Shown one piece after another: positions 23,801 through 31,975 of a stretch of DNA of 64,000 nt. The notes beneath the pieces were generated by a model. The model saw only the letters and a list, made by a program, of their open reading frames with translations, was not told the origin of the DNA and did no database searches. The DNA is taken from NCBI GenBank assembly GCA_041592335.1, contig JBFHQE010000006.1, positions 62,001 to 126,000 on the forward strand, in the 5' to 3' direction. Source of the stretch: JBFHQE01 sp041592335. GTDB taxonomy: Bacteria > Pseudomonadota > Gammaproteobacteria > Thiohalobacterales > Thiohalobacteraceae. The position numbers were made by a program, and so were the translations under genes. The number at the start of each line of letters is the position of its first letter. Position 1 is the first letter of the stretch.

Positions 23801-26321
23801 CCGCAACACTCTTGCGTTCCTGTTCCAGCGCCTCCTGAACCTGCTGCAACTGTTGCTGTGATTCCGCGAGAGCGGCGGTTGTTTGCTCCAGCTCTGTCAC
23901 GAGGGTTTCAAGCTGCTCATCGGCGGCCGATTTCACCTGCTCAATCGCCGTACTTTTCTGCTGGTGTTCCTGTTCAGCCAATTGCAGCGCGGCCTGAAGA
24001 TCGGCCAGCTCGCGATCCATCGCCTCCTTATCCTGCTCCAGCATTTGCAGGGTTTGCTGCGCCTGGTCTCGTTCCTGCTGCAAAGATTCGCGATCAGTTT
24101 CCAGCTGCGCCAGGGTCGCCTCAAGATCCTTGACGCGTGCTTCCCGAGCCTGCGCGTCCTTCAGCTTTTCACTCAGGCTGTCAATCTCTGACTGCAGTTC
24201 CGCCATTTGTCCATCAGCGGCCACCTTGGCCTCGTCCAGCGCCAGCTTGAGATCGGCGTGAGTGGATTCGGCATGTTGCTTCAGCTCAGTATTCTGCGAT
24301 TGCGCATTATCCAGCTCGCTGCGAGCCTGCTGCAGCTGCTGATTCAGTTGTTCGACCTGCTCACGCAGCACAGTTTCCGCATCGGAAGATGCACGGGATT
24401 TCGACTCAAGCTCGGCCTGGTGCGCGCTATTGGCTTTCTCCAGTTGGGACTCGAGATCGCTAAGGCGCTGTTGCGCCGCCGCCAGATCCTGTTGCAACTG
24501 CTGTATTTGTGTCGAATGCGCCTGCTGGTCAGTCTTGCTTTGCTGTTCCAGTTCGACCAGTGAAGAACGCGCCTGATCGCGTTCTTCTCGTGCGCTGGCA
24601 AGGTCATTCTGCAACGCCTGCAGATGCTCGTTGTGTTCAGAATTCGCCTGTGTGCCCGCTTCACGCGCATTGGATAGCTCCTGCTTGAGGGTTTGCAGGT
24701 CACGGTCACGATCCGCAAGTTGTTGCTGCAATGTCTTGAAGGCGGATTCGCGTTCGTTCAACTGAGCCTGCAAGGCGGCAACGGCTTCGCGCTGTTCGGC
24801 AAGCGTGGATGTCAGTGCCTGTTGTTGCTGCTCGGCAGAGGCGCCACTGGTATGGGCTGCATTGAGCGCCAGCTCCAGCTCTTCAACCTTCGACTGCAGG
24901 TCATCGCGCTCCTGGCTGATAGCTGCGGCAACACTGGCTTTCTGTTCCTGTTCGGCCAACGCCGCCCTGGCGGCCTCCAGTTCCTGTTTTGCCTCGGTGA
25001 AAGCGGCCTCGGCTGCCTGCTTGGCCTCTTCGGCTACCTTGATCTGCTCTCGCGTTTCACGGATTTTTGCCGTGGCGTCTTCACGGAACTGACGAAAACG
25101 CGCGAGCTCCTTGCCGTAATCCTGCTTGTCGTCATCCCTGGGCTGGCGACTTTCGGCGCCTTCCTGCACCGGCAGCTCAACCACATTGGCGGAGGGCTGT
25201 GTTGAACTGGCCGCACTCGGCGATGCGGCCGGTTCCGCCGCTACAGGCTGCGCGGCACCTTCACCGGCCAGTTCGTCCGCTGGCACGCCGGTAACGCCAC
25301 CCTCGAGCACATAGACTTCGAGATCATTCTGACTTAGTAGAAATGCCGCGCTGGCACTGCGATTCCCGGTGTCGCAGCACATAATGTATTTCTTGTCGTT
25401 AGGCAGCTGGCTGGCTTCCAGGCGCAGGGCCGACAGGGGAACATTCCGCGCTCCCGGGATATAACGGTTTTCAAATTCACCCGGCAGACGCACATCCAGC
25501 CAGACAGCCTCGTCCTTGTCGACCAGTTCCTTGGCCGCGGGGTACGCCAGCTTGTTAACCAGCGGTTCCTTGAGGAGCTCGACAAAATCTTTCTTGGCCA
25601 GGCGTACCAGACTGCCGTCGGTGAGCATAGTGATAGTTGCGTTGCGCTTGGCATCCGATACCAGCGCATCTTCACCGAACGCATCGCCATCCGACAATTC
25701 AGCCAGTTTAACTTCCTTGGCATTGGGAGAGGGACGACGGGTTACTGCACAGCGACCCTTGGTGACAACATAGAAATAATCGCCTTCTTCACCCTGTTCT
25801 ATGATTTTTTCGCCCGCGGATACGGTAACGGACTCAACGCTCATCAACAGGCGCTGGATATTGGACGGCGGCAGGCGCAGGAATGCCTTTGACTGGAGCA
25901 TTTTGGTCATCCAGTCATCGTCGTCCTCATCATTAATTTCGGCGACTTCGTAACCGGAAGACTGGTCCCAGGTCAGGAAAATATCAAGAAAACTGGAATC
26001 GATGCGCGCCAGCGTAACCTTGGTCTTGGCACGAGCGGATATCTGCCTGGGCTGCTGGTGCGCGAGCGGATGACGACTGGAATCCTCGCCTCCTTTCACG
26101 GTACCCATCACATTGTCGCCAGACACCAGGTTAACTTCGCCTTCCAGCACATAAATGGACTGGTTATCGCGGTCACCTTCCTTGAAGATGAATTTCCCGG
26201 CCGGAACATCTTCAATCTGCGTCTTCTGGCTGACTTCGGCAAAATTGGCCGGAGACAATGCGTTAAACGGAATCAGACTCTGTAAGGTCTTTTTATCTAA
26301 GATTTTTTTTGCAGCTCCCAT
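20859..26321 (-). CDS. Giant signalling/structural protein: two cNMP domains, rhodanese, long coiled coil, TM, FGE-like domain
   Basis: An uninterrupted frame of 1820 residues. Two cyclic-nucleotide-binding domains (about 10-125 and 140-255; second has VSAGEKIIEQGEEGDYFYVV and FGEDAL), then a rhodanese domain (about 265-360) with an active-site loop C316-DTGNRS, a Pro/Ala/Ser linker, and a very long Gln/Glu/Ala-rich coiled coil (about 405-1445). A Gly-rich membrane helix (LIMGLIGGLLIGAAAAGGVLW, about 1490-1510) precedes a Pro-rich linker and a C-terminal FGE/SUMF1-type domain (about 1590-1820: FMMGSG, EITFAQYDAF, YRLPTEAEWEYAAG, LGLSDTAGNVSEWV, RVVRGGAF, NLGFRVVRQ). The order predicts a cytoplasmic sensing end and a periplasmic FGE-like end. 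The ATG at 26321 is chosen; a GTG 16 codons upstream has no better support. No signal peptide. Confidence 0.88.
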   Translation of the reverse strand: MGAAKKILDKKTLQSLIPFNALSPANFAEVSQKTQIEDVPAGKFIFKEGDRDNQSIYVLEGEVNLVSGDNVMGTVKGGEDSSRHPLAHQQPRQISARAKTKVTLARIDSSFLDIFLTWDQSSGYEVAEINDEDDDDWMTKMLQSKAFLRLPPSNIQRLLMSVESVTVSAGEKIIEQGEEGDYFYVVTKGRCAVTRRPSPNAKEVKLAELSDGDAFGEDALVSDAKRNATITMLTDGSLVRLAKKDFVELLKEPLVNKLAYPAAKELVDKDEAVWLDVRLPGEFENRYIPGARNVPLSALRLEASQLPNDKKYIMCCDTGNRSASAAFLLSQNDLEVYVLEGGVTGVPADELAGEGAAQPVAAEPAASPSAASSTQPSANVVELPVQEGAESRQPRDDDKQDYGKELARFRQFREDATAKIRETREQIKVAEEAKQAAEAAFTEAKQELEAARAALAEQEQKASVAAAISQERDDLQSKVEELELALNAAHTSGASAEQQQQALTSTLAEQREAVAALQAQLNERESAFKTLQQQLADRDRDLQTLKQELSNAREAGTQANSEHNEHLQALQNDLASAREERDQARSSLVELEQQSKTDQQAHSTQIQQLQQDLAAAQQRLSDLESQLEKANSAHQAELESKSRASSDAETVLREQVEQLNQQLQQARSELDNAQSQNTELKQHAESTHADLKLALDEAKVAADGQMAELQSEIDSLSEKLKDAQAREARVKDLEATLAQLETDRESLQQERDQAQQTLQMLEQDKEAMDRELADLQAALQLAEQEHQQKSTAIEQVKSAADEQLETLVTELEQTTAALAESQQQLQQVQEALEQERKSVADIQAQMHAAEQESQSAFAVQQEAAQLAEQRLAELDAEKQQLSEKITALESRLSEGSSSLDEQQQRLAELEQEKSELQVTLQSLQSKLQETEQTLSSLQDTQQLQQESLNEKQSALDDANVRIAELELTSKALEGENSEQKDSLSKLQAEVEEKSAQLDALQQALAEAEQSARDIQQQAEVRQAEFAEQLEAVRAEAGQVSVELEALRSQTAADLESERAEHTAQQEQLQREIEEKSTELESLKKALGEAEQSARDAHQQAESRQAEFTEQLEAIRTEASEASMALEALGLQLTEAEESRQQTAADLESERVERTAQQEQFQAAIDEKSAALEALQKSLAEVEQSAAEGQQQAEEKQAELIAQLDALRSEAGEASAELEKVRDLAAKEREAARKTEEALRSELEVVKTSLSHEQSARGSGAASMQAESAQRIAELSREITRLNSEAQQQVQALEQARQEKLDAEEQCEVMRESLNDAQETGLERERALQAELDQLRLATNADVAALQQQIADLKSSASTEDLAVDSSEIERLQLLLNEARDQANQYRSELEILQAAQTDAVLGGDEGDEVQRLQQELANLKAQMDAAASSRSQAEDEVSRLQEQLIISQAQQAPEQVINSSRAMPEPDPEPEPRVMIPPTQSEPKRSGGLIMGLIGGLLIGAAAAGGVLWYQQQAAVTGAPVAEVKTVPSEVEPVAQAPSVTQVAEDKVDADITPIPVARPAPKPEPKPSLVAPVEKALPKPVTVQDRLPEVPTPLLVKISATEFMMGSGANSLEFDERPRHSVQLAAFAISQTEITFAQYDAFANATGRELPDDMGWGRGNRPVINISWDDAVAYTQWLSEQTGRKYRLPTEAEWEYAAGVDARNLYWWGNSIGEGRANCFNCGSDWDGKQTAPVASFKFNPLGLSDTAGNVSEWVMDCYHDSYDGAPADGSAWMEPRCSRRVVRGGAFDSTASSLRFAKRANQYATTRLNNLGFRVVRQ
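22680..23360 (-). repeat. Internal tandem repeats in the coiled coil of the giant protein
   Basis: Three successive protein repeats of about 83-91 residues. Each has EKS-x2-L-(D/E)-(A/S)-L then ALAEAEQSA or close, QQAE-x-(R/K)-QAE, LEA(V/I)R-x-EA, and the first two end TAADLESER-x-E. They begin on the minus strand near 23345, 23097 and 22823. The DNA is also similar between copies, which points to recent duplication or exchange. Confidence 0.75.
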
Positions 26322-26791
26322 GCAGTTGCGACCCGTTCCTGTTTGACAAAAATAACCCTTCCGCGCCACCGCGACACGAACTCTGTCCTACCTATCGGCC
26401 AATCGCCAGCGTTGCTTAAATCCTATTAATAAGTGTCAATCACAATTCACATCCAGCCAAAAGTGACGCAGTTCATGGTTTTTTTCAAAACCCATCTTGA
26501 AGCAGATCAGCCGCACACAAGGATGCAGCGCGGCTCAATGCAACAGCGAATCGCAACCACCTGTTGATCGAATCCATGACAAATATCAATTCATGTTGCG
26601 ACCGACATCCGCAATTACAGCCGACTGTATCGTTGCAAGATGCGTTTTATCCTATAAATAAAGCCTAAAAATGCTTTGACTTGTTTTTTATTTATGCTAT
26701 AAAGCTTTCGACGTATATGAAATACACATATATATATGTGATTTCACGATGCAAAAGGATTCGAACACACCCGATAAGGAGGGTTTACTCT
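26322..26791. other. Divergent intergenic region before giant-protein gene and HU-like gene
   Basis: 470 bases without a credible gene. The right end holds the promoter of the HU-like gene; the left end must hold that of the giant protein, but no clear -35/-10 is seen there. The middle is moderately AT-rich and contains no repeat of the REP families. Confidence 0.6.
26676..26703 (+). promoter_or_regulatory. Sigma-70 promoter of the HU-like gene
   Basis: TTGACT (26676-26681), 16-base spacer, TATAAA (26698-26703). The transcript would have an approximately 80-base leader before the AAGGAGGG ribosome site at about 26776. Confidence 0.7.
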
Positions 26792-27184
26792 ATGGCAGCC
26801 AAGAAAAAGGCAGCAAAGAAAAAGGTAGCGAAGAAAAAAGTCGCTAAATCTGCACCCGCTAAACGCATCACTGCAATCAAAGAACCAATGACCAAATCCG
26901 CCATGATGAGCGCGATTGCCGAATCAACAGGGCTGCCGAAGAAAGATGTAGCTGCTGTATTCGAATCTCTGTCTGACATTATCAGCGGCCACGTGAAGAA
27001 AGGCGGTGCCGGCACATGCACCGTACCGGGCCTGATGAAGATCAAGACCGTTCGCAAGCCTGCTACCAAGGCGCGCAAGGGTATCAATCCCTTCACTGGT
27101 GAAGAAACCGTGTTCAAGGCCAAGCCAGCCCGCACTGTTGTCAAAGTGCTGCCGTTGAAAGCCCTGAAGGATATGGCAGGCTGA
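26792..27184 (+). CDS. HU-family DNA-binding protein with Lys/Ala-rich N-terminal tail
   Basis: The 130-residue product starts with a histone H1-like tail (MAAKKKAAKKKVAKKKVAK, residues 1-19) and then has an HU/IHF domain: MTKSAMMSAIAESTGLPKKDV, VFESLSDIISGHVKKGGAG, VPGLMKIKTVRKPATKARKG and NPFTGEETVFKAKPARTVVKVLPLKALKD. The start at 26792 has AAGGAGGG before it. It probably binds and bends DNA non-specifically; the tail would raise affinity. It carries its own promoter and terminator, so it is monocistronic, and codon use suggests high expression. Confidence 0.92.
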   Translation: MAAKKKAAKKKVAKKKVAKSAPAKRITAIKEPMTKSAMMSAIAESTGLPKKDVAAVFESLSDIISGHVKKGGAGTCTVPGLMKIKTVRKPATKARKGINPFTGEETVFKAKPARTVVKVLPLKALKDMAG

Positions 27185-27205
27185 TAAGCTGCTGATATCG
27201 AAAAC

Positions 27206-27235
27206 AAAAAGCCCCGGTTAACCCGGGGCTTTTTG
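27206..27235. terminator. Bidirectional terminator between HU-like gene and terB-like gene
   Basis: Stem AAAAAGCCCCGG/CCGGGGCTTTTT with loop TTAAC; A-run on one side and T-run on the other make it usable from both converging genes. Confidence 0.9.
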
Positions 27236-27236
27236 T

Positions 27237-27701
27237 TTAGCTTTGCGCTTCAACCCTATGCTTGGCCTGTATCAATTGCGCATGCGACAGGTGAATCAAA
27301 TCCGCGACCTTACGCATCAGATACTCCTCGTATTTATCCAGTCGCCCATCCTGAAACGCAACCCGCCACATCATTTCAATCACGGCAATTTTCTGGGTTT
27401 GATCGAATTCAGTATCGATCAGGCGCGTAAATTCAAACAGGCAACTGGCGCCCTCCATTTCCTGGTCACCCAGCGCGAGCAATTGCTCGGTCTCCACCCC
27501 GCTCAACTGGAAATGCTTCGATAACAACGCCCGAACCAGTTCACGCTCATCGCTGCTTTCGTCGTAATCCGCACGCACCATTTCCATTAACAGCGCTGCC
27601 GTTGCCAACCGAACAGCACGCGCTTGCGCTTCTTCGCCAGCTACCATGTCGGACTGAATCATGTCCGAGAAAAACCGTTTGATGCTATCCAGCATGTCCA
27701 T
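27237..27701 (-). CDS. TerB-like protein
   Basis: The 154-residue all-helical protein has the TerB/DjlA-N pattern: ATAALLMEMVRADYDESSDERELV with the acidic D-x-D/E cluster, then FTRLIDTEFDQTQKIAVIEMMWRVAFQDGRLDKYEEYLMRKVADLI. The motif binds divalent metal in relatives. Its role here is unknown. It is the last gene of the gspA-gspB-protease unit and its start overlaps the protease end by 17 bases. Confidence 0.82.
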   Translation of the reverse strand: MDMLDSIKRFFSDMIQSDMVAGEEAQARAVRLATAALLMEMVRADYDESSDERELVRALLSKHFQLSGVETEQLLALGDQEMEGASCLFEFTRLIDTEFDQTQKIAVIEMMWRVAFQDGRLDKYEEYLMRKVADLIHLSHAQLIQAKHRVEAQS

Positions 27702-29175
27702 TCACCCGCATCCGCCGCTGCCTCAGCATTCGCAGACACGCCACTGTCGCCAGAATGATCCAGACTGGATCAATGGGGGATTGTTTACCGGTCGTCATCG
27801 CGCACCCACCACCGCCGCCACCGTCACTGCTAGCCTGGGTGGCTGCACTGGTGGCACTTGACGCGGTTTGTACGCTTTGCGCCAGGTTCAATATCCCGGC
27901 GCCGCAATTCACCGTGTTGCAGGTACTGCCCGCAGGGAAAGGCTGCGAACCCTGTTGCAGGTAGAACAGTACTTCATCCGGTGTCAGACCCGGGTTCAGC
28001 GCCCGCAGCAACGCAGCGCCACCCGTTACCATGGCAGCGGAAAAACTGGTGCCAATCACTCCAACATAGGCATCCCCGGCCGGCGCCGTCGCGCCCTGGT
28101 TGGAAATGGTGCGAATCAAATAGGAACCAGCCCCACCCGGCGCGGCAATGGCGACCGCAGTACCGAAGTTGGAATAATAGGCCCGGTCACCGCTTCGATC
28201 AGTCCCCGCAACAGCAATCACGTTGCGACAGTTGGCCGGGACCTGGTCGTTCACATTCGTATTTTCGTTACCCGCCGCCGCGACAACCACCACGCCTTGC
28301 GCAACCACTTCGTCGATCACACTTTGAATCGGGGAACTGCAGGCGCCACTGCCGCTGAAGCTCATGTTGATCACGTCCACCGGATTCGGATTGATGGGTA
28401 CGCCCGTCACGGACAACCCGGCCGCCCAGCGCATTGCCTCCAGCACATCGATGAAATCCCCGCCGCATTTACCCAGTACCCGCACCGGCAGCAGCCGTGC
28501 CCGGTGATCGATCCCCGCGATACCAATACCGTTGTCCGCCGTGGCCGCCACCACGCCGGTCACCTGCAAGCCGTGCCAGGAACTGTCATAGGCCGGCTCG
28601 CCAAAACCGCATTCCCCAGCCGTCACCGCGTCACCCGGATCAGTAGGATCGGCATCGCGGCCATCGCCGTCATTTGAGTAAGTACTGTCGGAAACGAAAT
28701 CATAACCGGGCAACATGCGGCTGGGTTTCAGGTCTTCGTGCGGCAAGATCCCGGTATCGAGCAATGCGATTCGCACGCTGTTACTGCCGCGCGTTACATC
28801 CCAGGCAGCCGGCGCGTCGATACCGTAACTATCGGTGAGATACCACTGATCGCTGCTGGCGAGTTCATTTGGCGTGAACTTGGCCCGCAGCCGCGGTGGC
28901 TGTTCCGCATACAGGATGCGTGGATCATTACGCAGCAGTTCCAGTAATTTCACCCGCTGGGTTTCGTCCGCGACTCCCTCGACATCCAGGATATATCCGG
29001 AACCCAGGCGGCGATTCAACGTCAGCCGCTGCTGACATGAAACCGACAACTCATCGATGACCGTCTGGGGGTTGCCAGCCTCGTCGCCGAAACCGACCAG
29101 TAACTGCAAAGAATCCGACTGCGCAGGAAGGGAAAAGACAAATAGGACGATCGAAAATAACAGGTGACGAAGCAA
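27685..29175 (-). CDS. Secreted S8 (subtilisin-like) serine protease with C-terminal sorting tail
   Basis: A 496-residue preproprotein. A signal peptide (about residues 1-20) and a prodomain (to about 105) precede the catalytic domain with Asp140 (IALLDTGI), His201 (SSWHGLQVTG) and Ser377 (GTSFSAAMVTG); Asn303 in AAAGNEN is the oxyanion residue. After a Ser/Ala-rich linker comes a G452-GGGGGC stretch, a hydrophobic helix (DPVWIILATVACL) and an Arg-rich end (RQRR), the layout of GlyGly/JDVT-CTERM-type tails that are cut by intramembrane proteases. It lies directly after gspA-gspB, which suggests export by type II secretion and surface attachment or release. Confidence 0.92.
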   Translation of the reverse strand: MLRHLLFSIVLFVFSLPAQSDSLQLLVGFGDEAGNPQTVIDELSVSCQQRLTLNRRLGSGYILDVEGVADETQRVKLLELLRNDPRILYAEQPPRLRAKFTPNELASSDQWYLTDSYGIDAPAAWDVTRGSNSVRIALLDTGILPHEDLKPSRMLPGYDFVSDSTYSNDGDGRDADPTDPGDAVTAGECGFGEPAYDSSWHGLQVTGVVAATADNGIGIAGIDHRARLLPVRVLGKCGGDFIDVLEAMRWAAGLSVTGVPINPNPVDVINMSFSGSGACSSPIQSVIDEVVAQGVVVVAAAGNENTNVNDQVPANCRNVIAVAGTDRSGDRAYYSNFGTAVAIAAPGGAGSYLIRTISNQGATAPAGDAYVGVIGTSFSAAMVTGGAALLRALNPGLTPDEVLFYLQQGSQPFPAGSTCNTVNCGAGILNLAQSVQTASSATSAATQASSDGGGGGGCAMTTGKQSPIDPVWIILATVACLRMLRQRRMRVNGHAG

Positions 29176-29206
29176 AATAAACGATTACCTCTTGGACTGC
29201 TGGTTA

Positions 29207-29842
29207 TTATTGACGTTGCACCCGAAAACGCACGCCATTATGGGAAAGCACCACACCGGCTGGTGTAATCGCCTCCAGATAGATATTGTCGAGATTGTCA
29301 CCTTCACGCATTTTTTTCAAATTTAGCAACACGAAACGGCGCTCGGCCTGTTCTGCATACACATGCACATCCAGCGACAAGGGCGGCAACCCCTGCCGGT
29401 CCGCAAATGGCAGGTTTTCCAGCAAGGGAGCCGTTGGCTCGCTCGATACCGGCGCAGCCACTTTAACCGGCTTCTCAAGAGTGGGTAAAGGTTCAGCTGC
29501 GATGGTGTCTTTCACAGCGCGCGCCTGTTGCGATATAGAATGATTCGGCGGAACAAACTGCTTAACCGGCTTCACGGCGGAAGAGGACTCCAGTGCTCCC
29601 TCATCCCTGGAAGACACGGCAACCTCCGTGGAAGCCGTCTGGACCGGAACTTCCAGCCGACTCCAGAGAAATCCGATCATAAATGCCAGCAGGGCCAACA
29701 ACAGGATAATAGTCAGCCATAACGCGAGCATACGATTATCCCGCCGTGGCCACTGTATTTCCTGGCGCGTTTCGACGGTCGGGATGTGACCGATTTCCCG
29801 TTCCTGATCCTGTTTTTTGAGTGCGTCGAGAATGTACGACAT
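29207..29842 (-). CDS. gspB: Type II secretion assembly protein GspB
   Basis: The 211-residue product begins MSYILDALKKQDQEREIG, the hallmark of GspB/ExeB, has one membrane helix (LWLTIILLLALLAFMIGFLW, about 40-60), a Pro/Ser-rich periplasmic linker and a C-terminal domain (LPPLSLDVHVYAEQAERRFVLLN ending GVRFRVQRQ). With GspA it helps place the secretin GspD through the peptidoglycan. It follows gspA after three bases. Confidence 0.92.
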   Translation of the reverse strand: MSYILDALKKQDQEREIGHIPTVETRQEIQWPRRDNRMLALWLTIILLLALLAFMIGFLWSRLEVPVQTASTEVAVSSRDEGALESSSAVKPVKQFVPPNHSISQQARAVKDTIAAEPLPTLEKPVKVAAPVSSEPTAPLLENLPFADRQGLPPLSLDVHVYAEQAERRFVLLNLKKMREGDNLDNIYLEAITPAGVVLSHNGVRFRVQRQ

Positions 29843-29845
29843 AAG

Positions 29846-31525
29846 CTAGCCCTGACGCCGGTACAAAGTGGGTTGATCGGAATCCCTGGCAAGGCTGTTC
29901 AGGTGAATGAACGTCAGCGCACCCACCACGCCATCCTGCCGCAGCAAGCGGTCCGCCTGAAACGCCTTGACGGCTTCCGCCAGGCCGCGGTCGAACAAGT
30001 AAGGATCAACGCTGATACGATTATCGTTCTCCAGGTATTCGGCCAACTGCTCACGCAGCCAGAGAATCGCGTCGCCACGCTCGCCCGGCCGCAGGCTTTC
30101 CGCCGCAACTGGCGCGTACCAGAGCAGACTGTACTGCCCGTACCAGACGGACTGGAGATCAGCCACCGGCACTTCATACATTCGATCCCCAACCCAGATA
30201 CCCGCGATGTCGCCCTGAATCGACTCCAGCAATACCTGGCTGCGTTGACCGGTCGCGCCCGCCACTTCCAGAAACACCGGGCTATTCAAACTCACCAGCT
30301 GGCGCCAGCTGCCACTGCGGCTGAGACAGCGTAATCCTTGTTGCTCGGCCTGATTACAGGCCAGCCTGCCCGTTTCCGGCTGGTAGACCCGCCCCCACAG
30401 TTTGAACATCTGTTGCCACATGATCGACACTTCATCGGGCGTTTGCGCTGTCAGCAACGACTGCAATTCCAGGGGCGCGGACGATGCCGCCGCGTCAGAC
30501 TCACTGACCGGGACCGGCTCTTCCCGCAACACCGGGGCTGCTTCGGCAGCTACCGGCGGGTCGGACGCGATCGCGGATGGCTCCCTGGTCATGGCCACGG
30601 CCTCCATCTCGGATTCCGGTAACGCCGACCAGAAAAAGAAACCCAGCAGTACTGCCATTATGATGCTGGCGACCGCAGCCCAGGGCAGCCAGCCACGCTG
30701 TTTGTGCATCTCAGGTTGCTCGGGCACCACTTCCTGCGCTGCCTTGCGCACAATGGCCTTATCCACCAGCTTCTTTTCTTCAACATAGGCACCCAGCAGC
30801 GCGCGATCGCACAGCACGTTGATCAGGCGAGGGATACCGCCGGTGAGTGTATGAATCAGCTTGATTGCGCCCGGCGTGAACAGGTTCTCTGCCGTACCGC
30901 ACACGCGCAGGCGATGGCGGATATAGGCGCGGGTTTCCTCGAAGTTCAGGGGGTCCAGGTGGTAACGCGCCGTGATCCGCTGCGACAACTGGCGCAGATC
31001 CGAACGCGCCAGCAACTGTTTCAATTCCGGCTGTCCGATCAGAATCACCTGTAACAGCTTTTCTTCCGTTGTCTCCAGATTGGTCAACAGTCGTACCTGT
31101 TCCAGCACGTCGATCGCCAGGTTCTGCGCCTCATCGATCATCAGCACGGTACGCCGACCCTGGGCATGCGCTTGCAAGAGGTAGGCATTCAGGGCATCGA
31201 TAACGGTTTTCAGGCTTTGTGTATCGTGCGCATAACTCACCCCCAGCTCATCGCAAGCGGTAGCGACCAGCTCATAGGCATTCAGGCGCGGATTGAGAAT
31301 CAGCGCAACATCCACGTGCTCGGGGATCTGCTCCAGCAGCGCGCGGCACAGGGTTGTTTTGCCGGTGCCGACCTCACCGGTCAGCTGGACAAAACCGCCG
31401 CCCTCGCCCAGGCCAAACACCAGGTGGGCCAGGGCCTCCCGGTGGCGCTCACTGAGATAAAGGAACTTGGGATCCGGCGCGATCGAAAAGGGTTTACTGT
31501 TTAATCCAAAATAACTGCGATACAT
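29846..31525 (-). CDS. gspA: Type II secretion ATPase GspA/ExeA
   Basis: The product is about 560 residues: MYRSYFGLNSKPFSIAPDPK at the start, Walker A G50-EVGTGKTT, Walker B VLMID131-E-AQ, a membrane helix around residue 280-300 (AVASIIMAVLLGFFFW), a periplasmic papain-like/GspA extension and a C-terminal peptidoglycan-binding domain (LFDRGLAEAVKAFQADRLLRQDGVVGALTFIHLN). The ATG at 31525 gives the family N-terminus; an in-frame GTG 13 codons upstream is less likely. The core gsp genes (C-N) are not in this window. Confidence 0.93.
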   Translation of the reverse strand: MYRSYFGLNSKPFSIAPDPKFLYLSERHREALAHLVFGLGEGGGFVQLTGEVGTGKTTLCRALLEQIPEHVDVALILNPRLNAYELVATACDELGVSYAHDTQSLKTVIDALNAYLLQAHAQGRRTVLMIDEAQNLAIDVLEQVRLLTNLETTEEKLLQVILIGQPELKQLLARSDLRQLSQRITARYHLDPLNFEETRAYIRHRLRVCGTAENLFTPGAIKLIHTLTGGIPRLINVLCDRALLGAYVEEKKLVDKAIVRKAAQEVVPEQPEMHKQRGWLPWAAVASIIMAVLLGFFFWSALPESEMEAVAMTREPSAIASDPPVAAEAAPVLREEPVPVSESDAAASSAPLELQSLLTAQTPDEVSIMWQQMFKLWGRVYQPETGRLACNQAEQQGLRCLSRSGSWRQLVSLNSPVFLEVAGATGQRSQVLLESIQGDIAGIWVGDRMYEVPVADLQSVWYGQYSLLWYAPVAAESLRPGERGDAILWLREQLAEYLENDNRISVDPYLFDRGLAEAVKAFQADRLLRQDGVVGALTFIHLNSLARDSDQPTLYRRQG

Positions 31526-31794
31526 ACCTGCCACCGCATACTGTCGGTGCTTGTTGAGCGGCACAGCATAACACTGGAATCGTCGAGACAGTTAACAACC
31601 TGTCACAGCAAAATTCTGGCAATATTTCAGAAGGTTAGCCAAGGAACCCATCTTACTGGCTGTCGTTGATTTTTACAGCTTGATGACAGCCACGCTCGCC
31701 GCATTATGTTATTTATTGAAATATCAATGAGTTGCAAAAACGGCATGAGCCTTGCGTGAGCTCAGCCATAACCAGAAAAACGAGGAGTCCGACA

Positions 31795-31971
31795 ATGAAT
31801 ATGACCGTAGAGAAGCACGTCAATGGTTCACTGATCAAGGCACGACCGGTTTTTAAAGGGGGAATCGCGCCAGCTTACTGGGCTGCGATTGTGAATGGCC
31901 GCATGATGCTGCGCACTTTCGCTTCACCACAATCCCTGTTCCGTTTTATGGCCGAGCGCGCAAACGTCTAG
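31795..31971 (+). CDS. Small basic protein, unknown (58 residues)
   Basis: ATG at 31795 with GAGGAG 10 bases upstream. The 58-residue product (MNMTVEKHVNGSLIKARPVF; ends RFMAERANV) is basic, with no membrane helix and no family I know. The stop is four bases from the end of the converging hydrolase gene. An upstream TTG at 31732 lacks a ribosome site. Confidence 0.55.
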   Translation: MNMTVEKHVNGSLIKARPVFKGGIAPAYWAAIVNGRMMLRTFASPQSLFRFMAERANV

Positions 31972-31975
31972 CACC

